Of a DNA stretch of 64,000 nucleotides, positions 52,645 to 60,486 are shown piece after piece. How positions within the stretch are numbered: the first letter of the stretch is position 1; each line of letters starts with the position of its first letter. The translations under genes were made by a program, and so were the position numbers. Source of the stretch: Curtobacterium sp. 'Ferrero' (GTDB lineage: Bacteria; Actinomycetota; Actinomycetes; Actinomycetales; Microbacteriaceae). The notes beneath the pieces are model-generated. The model was not told the DNA's origin and did no database searches. It worked only from the letters and a program-made list of their open reading frames with translations. The stretch spans positions 1-64,000 of the forward strand of contig NZ_NXIA01000002.1 in the NCBI RefSeq assembly GCF_002412165.1, read 5' to 3'.

Positions 52645-53300
52645 CCGACCACGAGCACGTCCGGCTCGAGTCCCTCGAACCCGACGACCTCGACGGCCAC
52701 TCGATCGACGAGCTGGCCGACTACCTCGACGCGGGCATGCAGCCCGCCGACCCGAGCATCGACGACTCCCCGGCGTGCCAGAACGCGCTCGCGGCGATCG
52801 TCCGGCTCCGCCAGACGTCCCTCGGCTCGCTCGAGGCCGCCGCTGCGCAGGAGGCCCCGGCCGACGAGTCCTGGGTCAGCGGGGTCCTCGCGAACATCTC
52901 GCTGGAGGCCCGCGCCGGACGGGACGTCCCCCTGCGCCCGACGGTGCCGACGGAGCGTCCGGTGATGACCGAGGGCGCCATCCGGTCGCTCGTCCGGAGC
53001 GCGGGGGACGGCGTCGACGACGCGTTGATCGCGCGGTGCACGCTGGACGGCGACGTGACCGAGCTCGGCGCGCCGATCCGGGTGGTCGTCGAGATCGCGG
53101 TCCGCGCCGGATCGACCGTCCGCACCGTGGCGGACGCGGTCCGTGAGACGGTCGCGGCGGTCCTCGCGGCGCAGACGGACCTGGTGGTCGAGTCGGTCGA
53201 CGTCGTCGTCCGCGACCTCCTGCCGCTGAGCGCCGAGACTGACACCGACACCGACACCGACACCGATGCAGCCACGACCGACGGGGAGCACGAGGCATGA
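52641..53300 (+). CDS. Asp23/Gls24-like envelope-stress protein with a sigma-linked N-terminal region
   Basis: 219 aa. The N-terminal ~95 residues are acidic and helical (SIDELADYLDAGMQPADPSIDDSPACQ), as in anti-sigma-like or adaptor regions. From about 115 the pattern (VDDALIARCTLDGDVTELGAPIRVVVEIAV, VADAVRETVAAVLAAQTDLVVESVDVVVRDL) is that of Asp23/Gls24 proteins. The C terminus has a hexanucleotide-coded TD repeat. The ATG at 52641 overlaps the sigma stop; an ATG at 52635 is too close to the GGAGG site. Confidence 0.7.
   Translation: MTDHEHVRLESLEPDDLDGHSIDELADYLDAGMQPADPSIDDSPACQNALAAIVRLRQTSLGSLEAAAAQEAPADESWVSGVLANISLEARAGRDVPLRPTVPTERPVMTEGAIRSLVRSAGDGVDDALIARCTLDGDVTELGAPIRVVVEIAVRAGSTVRTVADAVRETVAAVLAAQTDLVVESVDVVVRDLLPLSAETDTDTDTDTDAATTDGEHEA
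53241..53264 (+). repeat. GACACC hexanucleotide repeat, four copies
   Basis: Four GACACC units encode Asp-Thr repeats at the C terminus of the Asp23-like protein. Slippage would change length without breaking the frame. Confidence 0.75.
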
Positions 53301-53605
53301 GCACCACCGACGACACCCTGGCCGCCGTCGAGCAGGCCGTCCTCGCCGTGCCCGGGGTCGCCGAGCTCTACCGGGCCCGCCCGACCGTCGGCAGCGCGGT
53401 CGCTGCCGTCCGCAGCCTGGCGAGCGGTTCGGCACCCACTCGGGTCGCGCTCGAGGGTGACGTCCTGCGGGTCGTGATCGGCACCGACGGGTCGCGCCCG
53501 GCGCCCGAGACCGCGCACGCGGCGCACCTCGCCGCCTACGAGGCGGCGACCGCGCGGGGCGTCGAGCTCAGCCGGGTGGACGTCCGGGTCGCCCGCATCG
53601 GGTGA
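53297..53605 (+). CDS. Small protein of the sigma/Asp23 operon (102 aa)
   Basis: MSTTDDTLAAVEQAVLAVPGVAELY, then VALEGDVLRVVIGTDGSRPAPETAHAAH and ELSRVDVRVARIG. The layout (helix, beta pair, helix, beta) resembles a shortened Asp23/Gls24 domain, but this is weak. It overlaps the upstream stop by 4 bases (ATGA) and closes the operon. It is probably a partner of the 219-aa protein in envelope-stress response. Confidence 0.65.
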   Translation: MSTTDDTLAAVEQAVLAVPGVAELYRARPTVGSAVAAVRSLASGSAPTRVALEGDVLRVVIGTDGSRPAPETAHAAHLAAYEAATARGVELSRVDVRVARIG

Positions 53606-53613
53606 CCCGTTCC

Positions 53614-54759
53614 TCAGCGCCGGTCGGCCACCTCGAGCACGACGACGACCGCCGCGACGAGGACGGCCGTCGCGACGAGTGACACCTCCGGGACCCACAC
53701 GGACGCGGCGATCGCCAGTGCGAGCGTGACGACGGCGGTGTTCCACCCGGTGGACAGTGACGGTCGGAGCGCGAGCGCCCAGATCGCGAGCACGAACAAC
53801 GCCACCGGCACGGCCGTCGTCGCCGCGACCGTCACCCGGGAGAGGTCCGCTCCACCAGCGTCGGCGCTCACCGCCACCTCGATGCCGGCGGGCAGCGCAC
53901 CGGCCGCGGCGAACACGACGTAGTGGCCGTACCCGAACACGAGCGCCGTCGGGAGCGACCGGATGTGCGCGTGCTGCTCGCGGGAGAAGTAGATCCACCA
54001 GAGCCCGACGACGATGACCAGACCGGAAGCCGCCAGCACGAGCAGGGGTCCGAGGTGCTCGGCATCAGCGACGGCGTCGATGACCGCGTTCGCCGACGCG
54101 ACGAGCCCCTCGCCGAGGACGATGAGGGTGAAGAGCGAGTACCGCTCCGCGATGTGGCGGGTGTGCCACGGGGTCGTCGCCGATCCGTGCTCGGCGAACG
54201 GCGGCACGAGGACCTCGAGCAGGATCAGCACGGGGACCGCCCAGCCGCGCGCCGTGCCGGGGAGGAGCAGCGCGAGCACCCAGAGCGCCTGCACGACGAC
54301 GATCCCGACGGCGTAGCGGAGCGCGGTGCGGCGGTACGTGGTCGACGACGCCGCAGCCCGGAGCCACTGCGCGACGAGTGCGAGCCGCATCACGACGTAC
54401 CCGGCGACCACGACGGAGGAGTCGCCGTCCACCATGAGCCCGTGCACGCCGGCGGCGAGGACGAGGACGCCGGCCATCTGCACGAAGGTGGTGACGCGGT
54501 ACAGCCAGTCGTCGGTGTCGAACGACGTCGCGAACCAGGTGAAGTTGATCCACGCCCACCAGATCGCGAAGAACACGAACGCGTAGGCGACGATCGCGGA
54601 GGAGACGTGCCCCTCCGCCTCGATCGCGTGCAGGTCCGACGCGGCGAACCCCACCGCGACGACGAAGACCAGGTCGAACAGGAGCTCGAGCGGGCTCGCG
54701 GCGCGGTGCGCCTCGGCGGGGTCTCGGGGCGCCATGCGGCGCAGTGCGGAGGTGGTCAC
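53614..54759 (-). CDS. Low-temperature-requirement A (LtrA) family membrane protein
   Basis: 381 aa with about ten membrane segments. ASPLELLFDLVFVVAVGFAASDL and FFAIWWAWINFTWFATSFDTDDWLYR are the LtrA signatures, and HIAERYSLFTLIVLGEGLVASANAV completes the set. The family was named from a cold-sensitivity phenotype in Listeria; its activity is unknown. The start is GTG 54759. It is convergent with the sigma operon, with only 8 bases between the stops. Confidence 0.85.
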   Translation of the reverse strand: MTTSALRRMAPRDPAEAHRAASPLELLFDLVFVVAVGFAASDLHAIEAEGHVSSAIVAYAFVFFAIWWAWINFTWFATSFDTDDWLYRVTTFVQMAGVLVLAAGVHGLMVDGDSSVVVAGYVVMRLALVAQWLRAAASSTTYRRTALRYAVGIVVVQALWVLALLLPGTARGWAVPVLILLEVLVPPFAEHGSATTPWHTRHIAERYSLFTLIVLGEGLVASANAVIDAVADAEHLGPLLVLAASGLVIVVGLWWIYFSREQHAHIRSLPTALVFGYGHYVVFAAAGALPAGIEVAVSADAGGADLSRVTVAATTAVPVALFVLAIWALALRPSLSTGWNTAVVTLALAIAASVWVPEVSLVATAVLVAAVVVVLEVADRR

Positions 54760-54805
54760 GAGGCATGCCTACCGCACGTCCGACGCGACCACGAGACGGA
54801 CGGGA

Positions 54806-55714
54806 TCAGTAGAAGTTCGACGCCTGCGAGTGCCCCCACGCCGCGCAGGGCGTGCCGTAGGCGTCTGCGATGTACTGCAGGCCCCACTTGATCTGCGTGG
54901 TGGCGTTGGTCTGCCAGTCGGAGCCCATCGTCGCCATCTTCGAGCCCGGAAGCGCCTGCGGGATGCCGGTCGCGCCGCCGTTGCTGTTGACGGCCTGGTA
55001 GTTCCAGCCGGACTCCTTGGTCCACAGGCTGTCGAGGCACTGGAACTGGCCCGAGCCCCAGCCGTACTGCGACGCCGCGAGGGAGGAGGCGGTGGCCTTC
55101 GCGCCGGCGACGGTGTTGCCGGCGGCGAGCTTCCGCGCAGCCTCGGCGGCGGCGGCCGCTGCCTTCGCGGCGGCGGCCTTCTCGGCTGCTGCCTTCGCCG
55201 CCGCTGCCGCTGCCGCGTCGGCGTCCGACTTGTCCTGCGCGGCGCTCGCCTCGGCGACCTCCGTGCTCGCGGAGACCGTCGATGCGATCCGCGTCGTGAG
55301 CGCGCCGCCGGACAGCTTCCGGAAGTCGCCGAGTGCCTCGATCCGCTGTTCGAGTGCGCGGGTGTCGACCTTGTCGTTCGCGTGGGCGAGGACGTTGTCG
55401 GCGGTCGAGATGGTGGCCTGCGCCTGCGCGCGGTCCAGGGCCGTCCCGGACAGCGCGGGGGAGCTCGTCGGGGAGGCGCTCGGGACGCCGAGGGCTTCAC
55501 CGAGAGCGGGCTGGGTGCCCACTGCGACACCGCCACCCGCGATGGCGAGGACCGCGGCGCCGGAGGCGATGAGGGTGGTGCGGCGGCGGAGCGCTCGGCG
55601 CACCCGCCGGGAGCGGGAGTCGAGTGCCTCGCGCCGGGTGGTGGCGGTCGCCGGGACGGCGGTGGTGACGCTGCTGCTGGTGGACGTGGGGGAGGGGGTG
55701 GTGCGACGTGTCAT
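54806..55714 (-). CDS. Secreted or anchored lytic-transglycosylase-like cell-wall enzyme
   Basis: 302 aa. A basic cytoplasmic tail, then a membrane/signal segment near residues 48-66 (TTLIASGAAVLAIAGGGVAVG). A long Ala/Lys/Glu-rich coiled-coil region (about 140-205) follows. The C-terminal domain has CLDSLWTKESGWNYQAVNSNGGATGIPQALPG and a final CAAWGHSQASNFY. This is the actinobacterial SLT-like domain with catalytic Glu in TKESGW. It likely cuts peptidoglycan. The ATG at 55714 has a long upstream region with a GGTAACGG direct repeat. Confidence 0.8.
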   Translation of the reverse strand: MTRRTTPSPTSTSSSVTTAVPATATTRREALDSRSRRVRRALRRRTTLIASGAAVLAIAGGGVAVGTQPALGEALGVPSASPTSSPALSGTALDRAQAQATISTADNVLAHANDKVDTRALEQRIEALGDFRKLSGGALTTRIASTVSASTEVAEASAAQDKSDADAAAAAAAKAAAEKAAAAKAAAAAAEAARKLAAGNTVAGAKATASSLAASQYGWGSGQFQCLDSLWTKESGWNYQAVNSNGGATGIPQALPGSKMATMGSDWQTNATTQIKWGLQYIADAYGTPCAAWGHSQASNFY

Positions 55715-55966
55715 CGGTTCCGGTGGTCGGCCGGCTCGTCGCGCACGGAGGCGCCGGGGCACGTCGGGGTGACGACGGGTGCGACGGACGCAGTGCGGGA
55801 TCTTCGGGGATCAGGAGAGCCGGGGTGGCCCGGACGGTGGTGTGGAGCCCGTCCGCCCGCCCGGTGCGACCCGTGGGGTGGGCCGCGGAGGCGGAGCCGA
55901 CACCATGACCCGGCTCACTGGACGGAGCGTCCAGGAACACTGGCAGAACCGTCCGTCCACCCCGTT

Positions 55967-55985
55967 GGTAACGGTTCGGTAACGG
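55967..55985. promoter_or_regulatory. MtrA-box candidate
   Basis: GGTAACGG at 55967-55974 and again at 55978-55985 gives two 8-bp direct repeats with a 3-bp spacer (period 11). This is the arrangement described for MtrA sites in Corynebacterium. It lies about 250 bp before the lytic enzyme ATG and just past the marR stop. Confidence 0.45.
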
Positions 55986-55990
55986 GCGGG

Positions 55991-56470
55991 TCAGACGTCG
56001 GAGGTGGGAGTTCCCTGAGCCGCCTCGGCACGCTGCGGCCGCTCGCCCTGCGCGACGCGTTCGAGGGCGGCGAGGGCGCCGGCGATCGCGGTGACGTCCT
56101 CGGCGGGCAGCTCGGCGATGAGCTCCGCGACGATGCCCGTGCGCTGCGACCGGGCAGCGGCGACGGCCGCGATTCCCTCCGGTGTGGCGTGCACCATGAA
56201 CGCTCGACCGTCGCGCGGATCTGCCTCGCGCTCGATGAACCCGCGCTGCTCCAGCTCGGTCAGGATCCGCGTCATGGTGGGCTTCGTGACCACCTCGAGC
56301 CGGGAGAGGTCGCCGGGCCGGAGGGGGCCTTCGCGCTCGATGGTGGCGAGGGCGGAGACGATGCCGTACCCGAGTGCGGCGGAGTCGGAACGGGCCCGAC
56401 GGTTGATGCGGCCGACGGCGTCGGCGAGCCGTGCTGCGACGTCGGTGCGGTCGGGCTCGCTGGTGCTCAT
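55991..56470 (-). CDS. MarR-family transcriptional regulator
   Basis: 159 aa. GPLRPGDLSRLEVVTKPTMTRILTELEQRGFIEREADPRDGRAFMVHATPEG is the winged helix-turn-helix with the conserved D-x-R-DGR wing. Helices at both ends form the dimer interface. It presumably represses a nearby or distant efflux or detoxification gene; no divergent partner gene is present. It precedes the lytic enzyme gene on the same strand but is separated from it by 276 bases. Confidence 0.88.
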   Translation of the reverse strand: MSTSEPDRTDVAARLADAVGRINRRARSDSAALGYGIVSALATIEREGPLRPGDLSRLEVVTKPTMTRILTELEQRGFIEREADPRDGRAFMVHATPEGIAAVAAARSQRTGIVAELIAELPAEDVTAIAGALAALERVAQGERPQRAEAAQGTPTSDV

Positions 56471-56571
56471 GGGCGTCCCTCGGATCGGCGTGCGGGCGGT
56501 CGACGGAATGCTACCGGCCAGGTCTGCGTCACCGGTGCACCGCCGTTCCTGTACGGACGGACAGGCACGGC

Positions 56572-57222
56572 TCAGCGTTTCTCGCCGGGGAGCATGTGGA
56601 TCGCCTCGGTCGCGAGCTCAGCGGCGACGTTGTCACCGGCCTCCGTCGCGGCGCGCAGGCGTCGGAAGTCCTCCGTCATCCGGTCCCAGTCGAGCAGCTC
56701 GTCGAGGTTCGGCAGGCGCAACCGGAACCCGAGCCCGTCCGCCGTGTCGCGGCAGACCCGCTGCAGGTTCTCGTTCCCGCAGACGTCGACGTACAAGCCG
56801 AAGACGTCGAGCGCGTCGTGGTTGACGGCCTTGATGTCGTGTGCCTCGAACTCCGCGATGGTCTTGTCCAGGGCGGCGAGGATGCGCTTCCGGGTCGTGG
56901 CGTTCAGGCGGGGGACCGCGAGCCGGACGACCCCGCCGAACAGGACCCCGAGCGTCTGCAGGGCCTCCACCACCTCGTCGGGGTTCGGCGTCGTGACGCG
57001 CGTGTACCGGTTCGGCGCCATCTCGATGAGGCCGGCGCGGGCGAGCTGGCTCAGGGCCTCGCGGATGGGCGTGCGGGAGACGCCGAGCCAGGCGATCAGC
57101 TCGTCGTCGTTGAGGCGCTCGCCGGGCAGGAGCGTGCCGTCCATGATCGCGTCGTGGATCTTCTGGCGGACGGTGTCGCGGAGCAGCTGGTGCTCGGTCG
57201 GGGCGCTCGTGGGGACCGGCAT
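56572..57222 (-). CDS. GntR-family regulator, FCD (FadR) subfamily
   Basis: 216 aa. The N-terminal wHTH reads IHDAIMDGTLLPGERLNDDELIAWLGVSRTPIREALSQLARAGLIEMAPNRYTRV. The all-helical C-terminal FCD-type domain includes HDIKAVNHDALDVFGLYVDVCGNENL with metal-binding-type His/Asp. GGAGGAACGTC precedes the ATG. An AT-rich CCGTA/TACGG inverted-repeat cluster 50-80 bases upstream is a likely operator for autoregulation. The inducer is unknown. Confidence 0.85.
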   Translation of the reverse strand: MPVPTSAPTEHQLLRDTVRQKIHDAIMDGTLLPGERLNDDELIAWLGVSRTPIREALSQLARAGLIEMAPNRYTRVTTPNPDEVVEALQTLGVLFGGVVRLAVPRLNATTRKRILAALDKTIAEFEAHDIKAVNHDALDVFGLYVDVCGNENLQRVCRDTADGLGFRLRLPNLDELLDWDRMTEDFRRLRAATEAGDNVAAELATEAIHMLPGEKR

Positions 57223-57272
57223 GACGTTCCTCCGGGTTCGGGTGGGTCTGCGGGCCGACACTCCGGGTGCGG

Positions 57273-57301
57273 CCGTACGGATCACCGTACCTGATATACG
57301 G
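57273..57301. promoter_or_regulatory. GntR operator candidate
   Basis: CCGTACGGATCACCGTACC then TGATATACGG: CCGTA, TACGG and GTATA half-sites are interleaved, with TACGG-TGAT-CCGTA as one inverted repeat on the minus strand. It lies between the gntR gene and the DUF1810 gene. Confidence 0.45.
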
Positions 57302-57326
57302 GTTGCGAGAACTGCTCGGCGGCCGG

Positions 57327-57755
57327 TCAGCCGGACAGCGCGTCGAGCCGGCGGAGCGTCTCCGGGTCGAGCACGCCGCCGTACCAGCGCTCGAGCGCAC
57401 CCGTGAACGGTGTCGGGTCCTCGGCGGCGCGCGCGAACAGCGTCAGCGAGGAACGCAGCTTCACCGCGTCGACCCCGCCGAGCAGCTGGTCCGCCGACGC
57501 AGCCGGAGCCGCCGTCACGGTGGCGACCGCATCGAGGAGGCGCGGGCCGAGCACCGGGTGCGCGAGGTACGCACGCGCCTCCTGCAGACCGGCCAGGGCG
57601 TAGTACTGCGCGGTCGGGCTGCGGCCGAGGCCGGTGAGCTGCGGGAAGACGAACCACATCCAGTGCGACCGCTTCCGCCCCGACCGGAGCTCGGCGAGGG
57701 CGTTCTCGTGGACGCCCTCCTGCGCCGTGACGAAGCGTTCGAGGTCGTCGGTCAC
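57327..57755 (-). CDS. DUF1810 family protein
   Basis: 142 aa. RFVTAQEGVHENALAELRSGRKRSHWMWFVFPQLTGLGRSPTAQYYAL is the DUF1810 signature, and AHPVLGPRLLDAV and SLTLFARAAEDPTPF follow. The family is widespread and of unknown function. The GTG at 57755 overlaps the DUF2071 stop (GTGA), so it is the last gene of a three-gene operon. Confidence 0.85.
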   Translation of the reverse strand: MTDDLERFVTAQEGVHENALAELRSGRKRSHWMWFVFPQLTGLGRSPTAQYYALAGLQEARAYLAHPVLGPRLLDAVATVTAAPAASADQLLGGVDAVKLRSSLTLFARAAEDPTPFTGALERWYGGVLDPETLRRLDALSG

Positions 57756-58552
57756 CGGACGACCTCGCCCCATGCGTACCGGACGGTGGTGGCGTCGACG
57801 ACGAGCGCGGAGTCGGGCGCGCGGTCGAACAGCCCGGGCACACCGACCGCGTCGGGCAGGTCGCCCTCGAGGCGTTCCACGCGCGCCGACCGGACGGCGA
57901 GGGGCGGGTGCTGGCGCTGCCAGAAGACGGTCTGCGCCAGGTGCCTGGCGTGGATGCCCGCACGGGTGGTGAGTTCCGGGGCCAGCGCGGACGTCGCGGA
58001 CTCCCCGGCCACGACGCGGACGCTGGCGGCGTGACGGGGCCGCGCCGTGCCTCCCGTCCCGGTCCACGACCCCAGCCGGACCGCGCGGGCCGCGCGGAAC
58101 GGGTGCACCGCGCGGTTCGGTCGCCGGACCGAGCGGTGCGCGATGCTGTCGCCGCGTCGGCGCGACCGGGCGTGCGCGAACGTGTACGGGACGCCGAGGA
58201 GCGCATGTGCCGCGACGATCGCCGGGACGTTCGCGGTGTCGATCGTCCGGTACGCGACGCCGTGGCGGTCGCGGTCGTCGACGGTCAGCACCTCGATCGT
58301 GACCTCCGTCATCGAGCCGAGCCGGCCGGACGGCGGGAACGGGGGCACGCGCGTGTCGCGGAAGACGTACGCCGACAGCCCCACCCAGGCACTGCCGTCG
58401 ACGACGTCGGGCCGGGTGCCGCGCGGGACCAGCCCGGCGAGCGCCTCGGGGTCGCGCCGCCAGTGCAGGAACACCACGTCCTCCCACGCGTGCACCGTCA
58501 CCGGGCGGTGCCGGAGCGGCCCGGCTGCCCGGTCCGCTGGCGCACCGGTCAC
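57752..58552 (-). CDS. DUF2071 family protein
   Basis: 266 aa. VTVHAWEDVVFLHWRRDPEALAGLVPRGTRPDVVDGSAWVGLSAYVF is the conserved start, with RLGSMTEVTIEVLTVDDRDRHGVAY next. The family (YqjF-like) has an acetoacetate-decarboxylase-like fold; activity is unknown. The GTG at 58552 overlaps the DoxX-like stop. The C-terminal part includes RHLAQTVFWQRQHPPLAV, conserved in actinobacterial members. Confidence 0.8.
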   Translation of the reverse strand: MTGAPADRAAGPLRHRPVTVHAWEDVVFLHWRRDPEALAGLVPRGTRPDVVDGSAWVGLSAYVFRDTRVPPFPPSGRLGSMTEVTIEVLTVDDRDRHGVAYRTIDTANVPAIVAAHALLGVPYTFAHARSRRRGDSIAHRSVRRPNRAVHPFRAARAVRLGSWTGTGGTARPRHAASVRVVAGESATSALAPELTTRAGIHARHLAQTVFWQRQHPPLAVRSARVERLEGDLPDAVGVPGLFDRAPDSALVVDATTVRYAWGEVVR

Positions 58553-58941
58553 CGTGCGTGCCGCCCCACCCTGGCCGCCCACGCGACGAGTGGTGCCTGC
58601 AGGGGGAGTCGGAGGACCGACACGATCCGCGCGGTCCGCGTCGACCGCGGGCTGTCGAGCAGGTCGCGCGCCATCTTGACGTTGGCGGGGAACACGGCGA
58701 CGAACAGGGCGGCGGCGGCCCACCCGGCCCGACGCCGGGTCGCGGGCAGCGCCAGGCCCGCGGCGATGCCGAGCTCGGCGAGCCCGGACGCGAGCGTCGT
58801 CAACCGAGGCGGCAGCGCGTCCGGGACGATCCGGTCGTACCCGCGCGGGCGGAGGAAGTGGGTGACCCCGGCTCCCCCGAGCACGAGGGCGAGGAGAGCG
58901 GCGGTGCGGTCGGCACGCCTGCGGCGTTCACGTCGTCCCAT
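58549..58941 (-). CDS. DoxX-like small membrane protein
   Basis: 130 aa with four hydrophobic segments. ALLALVLGGAGVTHFLRPRGYDRIVPDALPPR and LASGLAELGIAAGLALP, then WAAAALFVAVFPANVKMARD, fit the DoxX-like fold (four-helix membrane protein related to quinol-oxidase subunits and SURF4). It heads the operon DoxX-DUF2071-DUF1810, all joined by GTGA overlaps. The role is unknown. Confidence 0.78.
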   Translation of the reverse strand: MGRRERRRRADRTAALLALVLGGAGVTHFLRPRGYDRIVPDALPPRLTTLASGLAELGIAAGLALPATRRRAGWAAAALFVAVFPANVKMARDLLDSPRSTRTARIVSVLRLPLQAPLVAWAARVGRHAR

Positions 58942-59028
58942 GGCCCCATCGTGCCCGTCCGGCTGCCGTGTTGTCCGGACCGGGCGGTCGCGTCAGGCCA
59001 GGCGGCCGTCGTGTCGGGCCGGGGCGGA

Positions 59029-59099
59029 GGCGTCAGGCCAGGGCAGTGGCGTCAGGCCAGGGCGGTGGCGTCAGGCCAGGGCGGTCAGGCCAGGGCGGT
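59029..59099. repeat. 19-bp tandem array across the coaBC stop codon
   Basis: GGCGTCAGGCCAGGGCAGT (59029) is repeated with one change at 59048 and 59067, then a 14-bp partial copy to 59099. On the minus strand each copy contains GCC-CTG-GCC-TGA; the stop in use is at 59087-59085. Confidence 0.85.
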
Positions 59100-60419
59100 C
59101 GCGACGAGGTCGAGCACCGCGGCGGCCACCTCGGCCTTGGTCCCCGACGTCTCCCGGACGACCTCGCCGCCCGGGGTGAGGACCTCGATGGCGTTCTCCT
59201 CACGCTCGAACCCCGCCGACCAGCCGACGTGGTTCACGACGAGCAGGTCCGCCGGCTTCCTGGCGATCTTCGCCCGCCCGAGCGTGATCCGGGCGTCGCG
59301 GTCCGGTTCGGTCTCGGCGGCGAAGCCCACGACGATCTGCCCGGTCCGCCGGTTCGCCACGAGTTCCGCGAGCACGTCCGGGTTCCGCACGAGCTCGAGC
59401 ATCAGGGTGTCGCCCTGTGCGTCCTTCTTGAGCTTCTCCGACAGCACCTCGGCCGGCCGGTAGTCGGCGACCGCGGCCGTCATCACGACCACGTCGGCCT
59501 CGGGCGCGGCCGCGCGGACCGCCTCGGCGAGCTCGAGGGCGGAGCCGACGGGGACGACCTCGGCGTCGAGGTCCGCCGTCAGCCCGGCGTCGACGTTGGC
59601 GGCGACGAGGGTCACGACCGCGCCGCGCGCCGCGGCGTCCGCGGCGATCGCGACGCCCTGCCGGCCGCTCGAACGGTTGCCGACGAAGCGCACCGGGTCG
59701 AACGGCTCGCGGGTGCCGCCCGCGGTCACCAGGACGCGGACGTCCCGCAGGTCGCCGGACGGGAGGACCGGGGCCGGGTCGAGCGGCCGGCCCGCGTGGT
59801 GCGGGTGGCTGGCGCGGTCGGTTCGGCTCGCTTCCTGCGGTCGGCCCGCGTGCGCCTGATCGGCCGACTCCTGGTCCAGGACGGCGAGCGCCGCGGCCAC
59901 GATGTCCTCCGGCTCCGACATCCGCCCGATGCCGGAGTCGTCGCCCGTCAGCGCGCCGACGACCGGGCCGACGAGGTGCACACCGCGGGCGCGCAGCGTC
60001 TCGACGTTGGCGCGCGTTGCGGGGTGCTCCCACATCTGCGGGTGCATGGCGGGCGCGATGACCACGGGGGCCTCGGTCGCCAGGAGCGTCGTGCCGAGGA
60101 GGTCGCCGGCGAGTCCCGCGGCCATCCCTGCGATGGCGTCCGCGGTCGCCGGCGCGATGACGACGAGGTCCGCGCGCCGGCCGAGCGCCACGTGCCGGAC
60201 CTCGGCGACGTCGTCCCACACGCTGGTCGTCACCGGGTTGCGGCTGAGCGCCTCGAGCGTCGGGAGGCCGACGAACCGGAGCGCGCCCTCGGTCGGGACG
60301 ACGTGCACGTCGAACCCGCGCTTCACGAGGTCGCGCACGACGCCGACCGCCTTGTACGCGGCGATGCCTCCGGTGATGCCGACGACGACGGTGCAGGGGT
60401 GCTCTGCTGCTCGGTCCAC
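59085..60419 (-). CDS. coaBC: Bifunctional phosphopantothenoylcysteine decarboxylase/phosphopantothenate-cysteine ligase
   Basis: 444 aa. The CoaC half has GITGGIAAYKAVGVVRDLVKRG, APATADAIAGMAAGLAGDLL and the APAMHPQMWEHPAT active-site loop. A variable His/Arg/Pro-rich linker sits near residues 180-215. The CoaB half has VLVTAGGTREPFDPVRFVGNRSSGRQG and the conserved KLKKDAQGDTLMLELVRNPDVL. It makes 4'-phosphopantetheine on the way to coenzyme A. TAGCGT (60432-60427) lies 7 bases before GTG 60419, a leaderless start. Confidence 0.93.
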   Translation of the reverse strand: MDRAAEHPCTVVVGITGGIAAYKAVGVVRDLVKRGFDVHVVPTEGALRFVGLPTLEALSRNPVTTSVWDDVAEVRHVALGRRADLVVIAPATADAIAGMAAGLAGDLLGTTLLATEAPVVIAPAMHPQMWEHPATRANVETLRARGVHLVGPVVGALTGDDSGIGRMSEPEDIVAAALAVLDQESADQAHAGRPQEASRTDRASHPHHAGRPLDPAPVLPSGDLRDVRVLVTAGGTREPFDPVRFVGNRSSGRQGVAIAADAAARGAVVTLVAANVDAGLTADLDAEVVPVGSALELAEAVRAAAPEADVVVMTAAVADYRPAEVLSEKLKKDAQGDTLMLELVRNPDVLAELVANRRTGQIVVGFAAETEPDRDARITLGRAKIARKPADLLVVNHVGWSAGFEREENAIEVLTPGGEVVRETSGTKAEVAAAVLDLVATALA

Positions 60420-60486
60420 GGTCGCCACGCTACCCGGCGGTGCCGACCGCGGCGGTGCCGATCGCCGTCGTGCGAGGATCGGGTGC

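Noticed and set aside
55715..55990. Possible c-di-AMP (ydaO-type) riboswitch before the lytic enzyme
   Set aside because: The gene type and long leader fit, but I could not find the conserved ydaO core sequences on the minus strand. A covariance-model search would decide.
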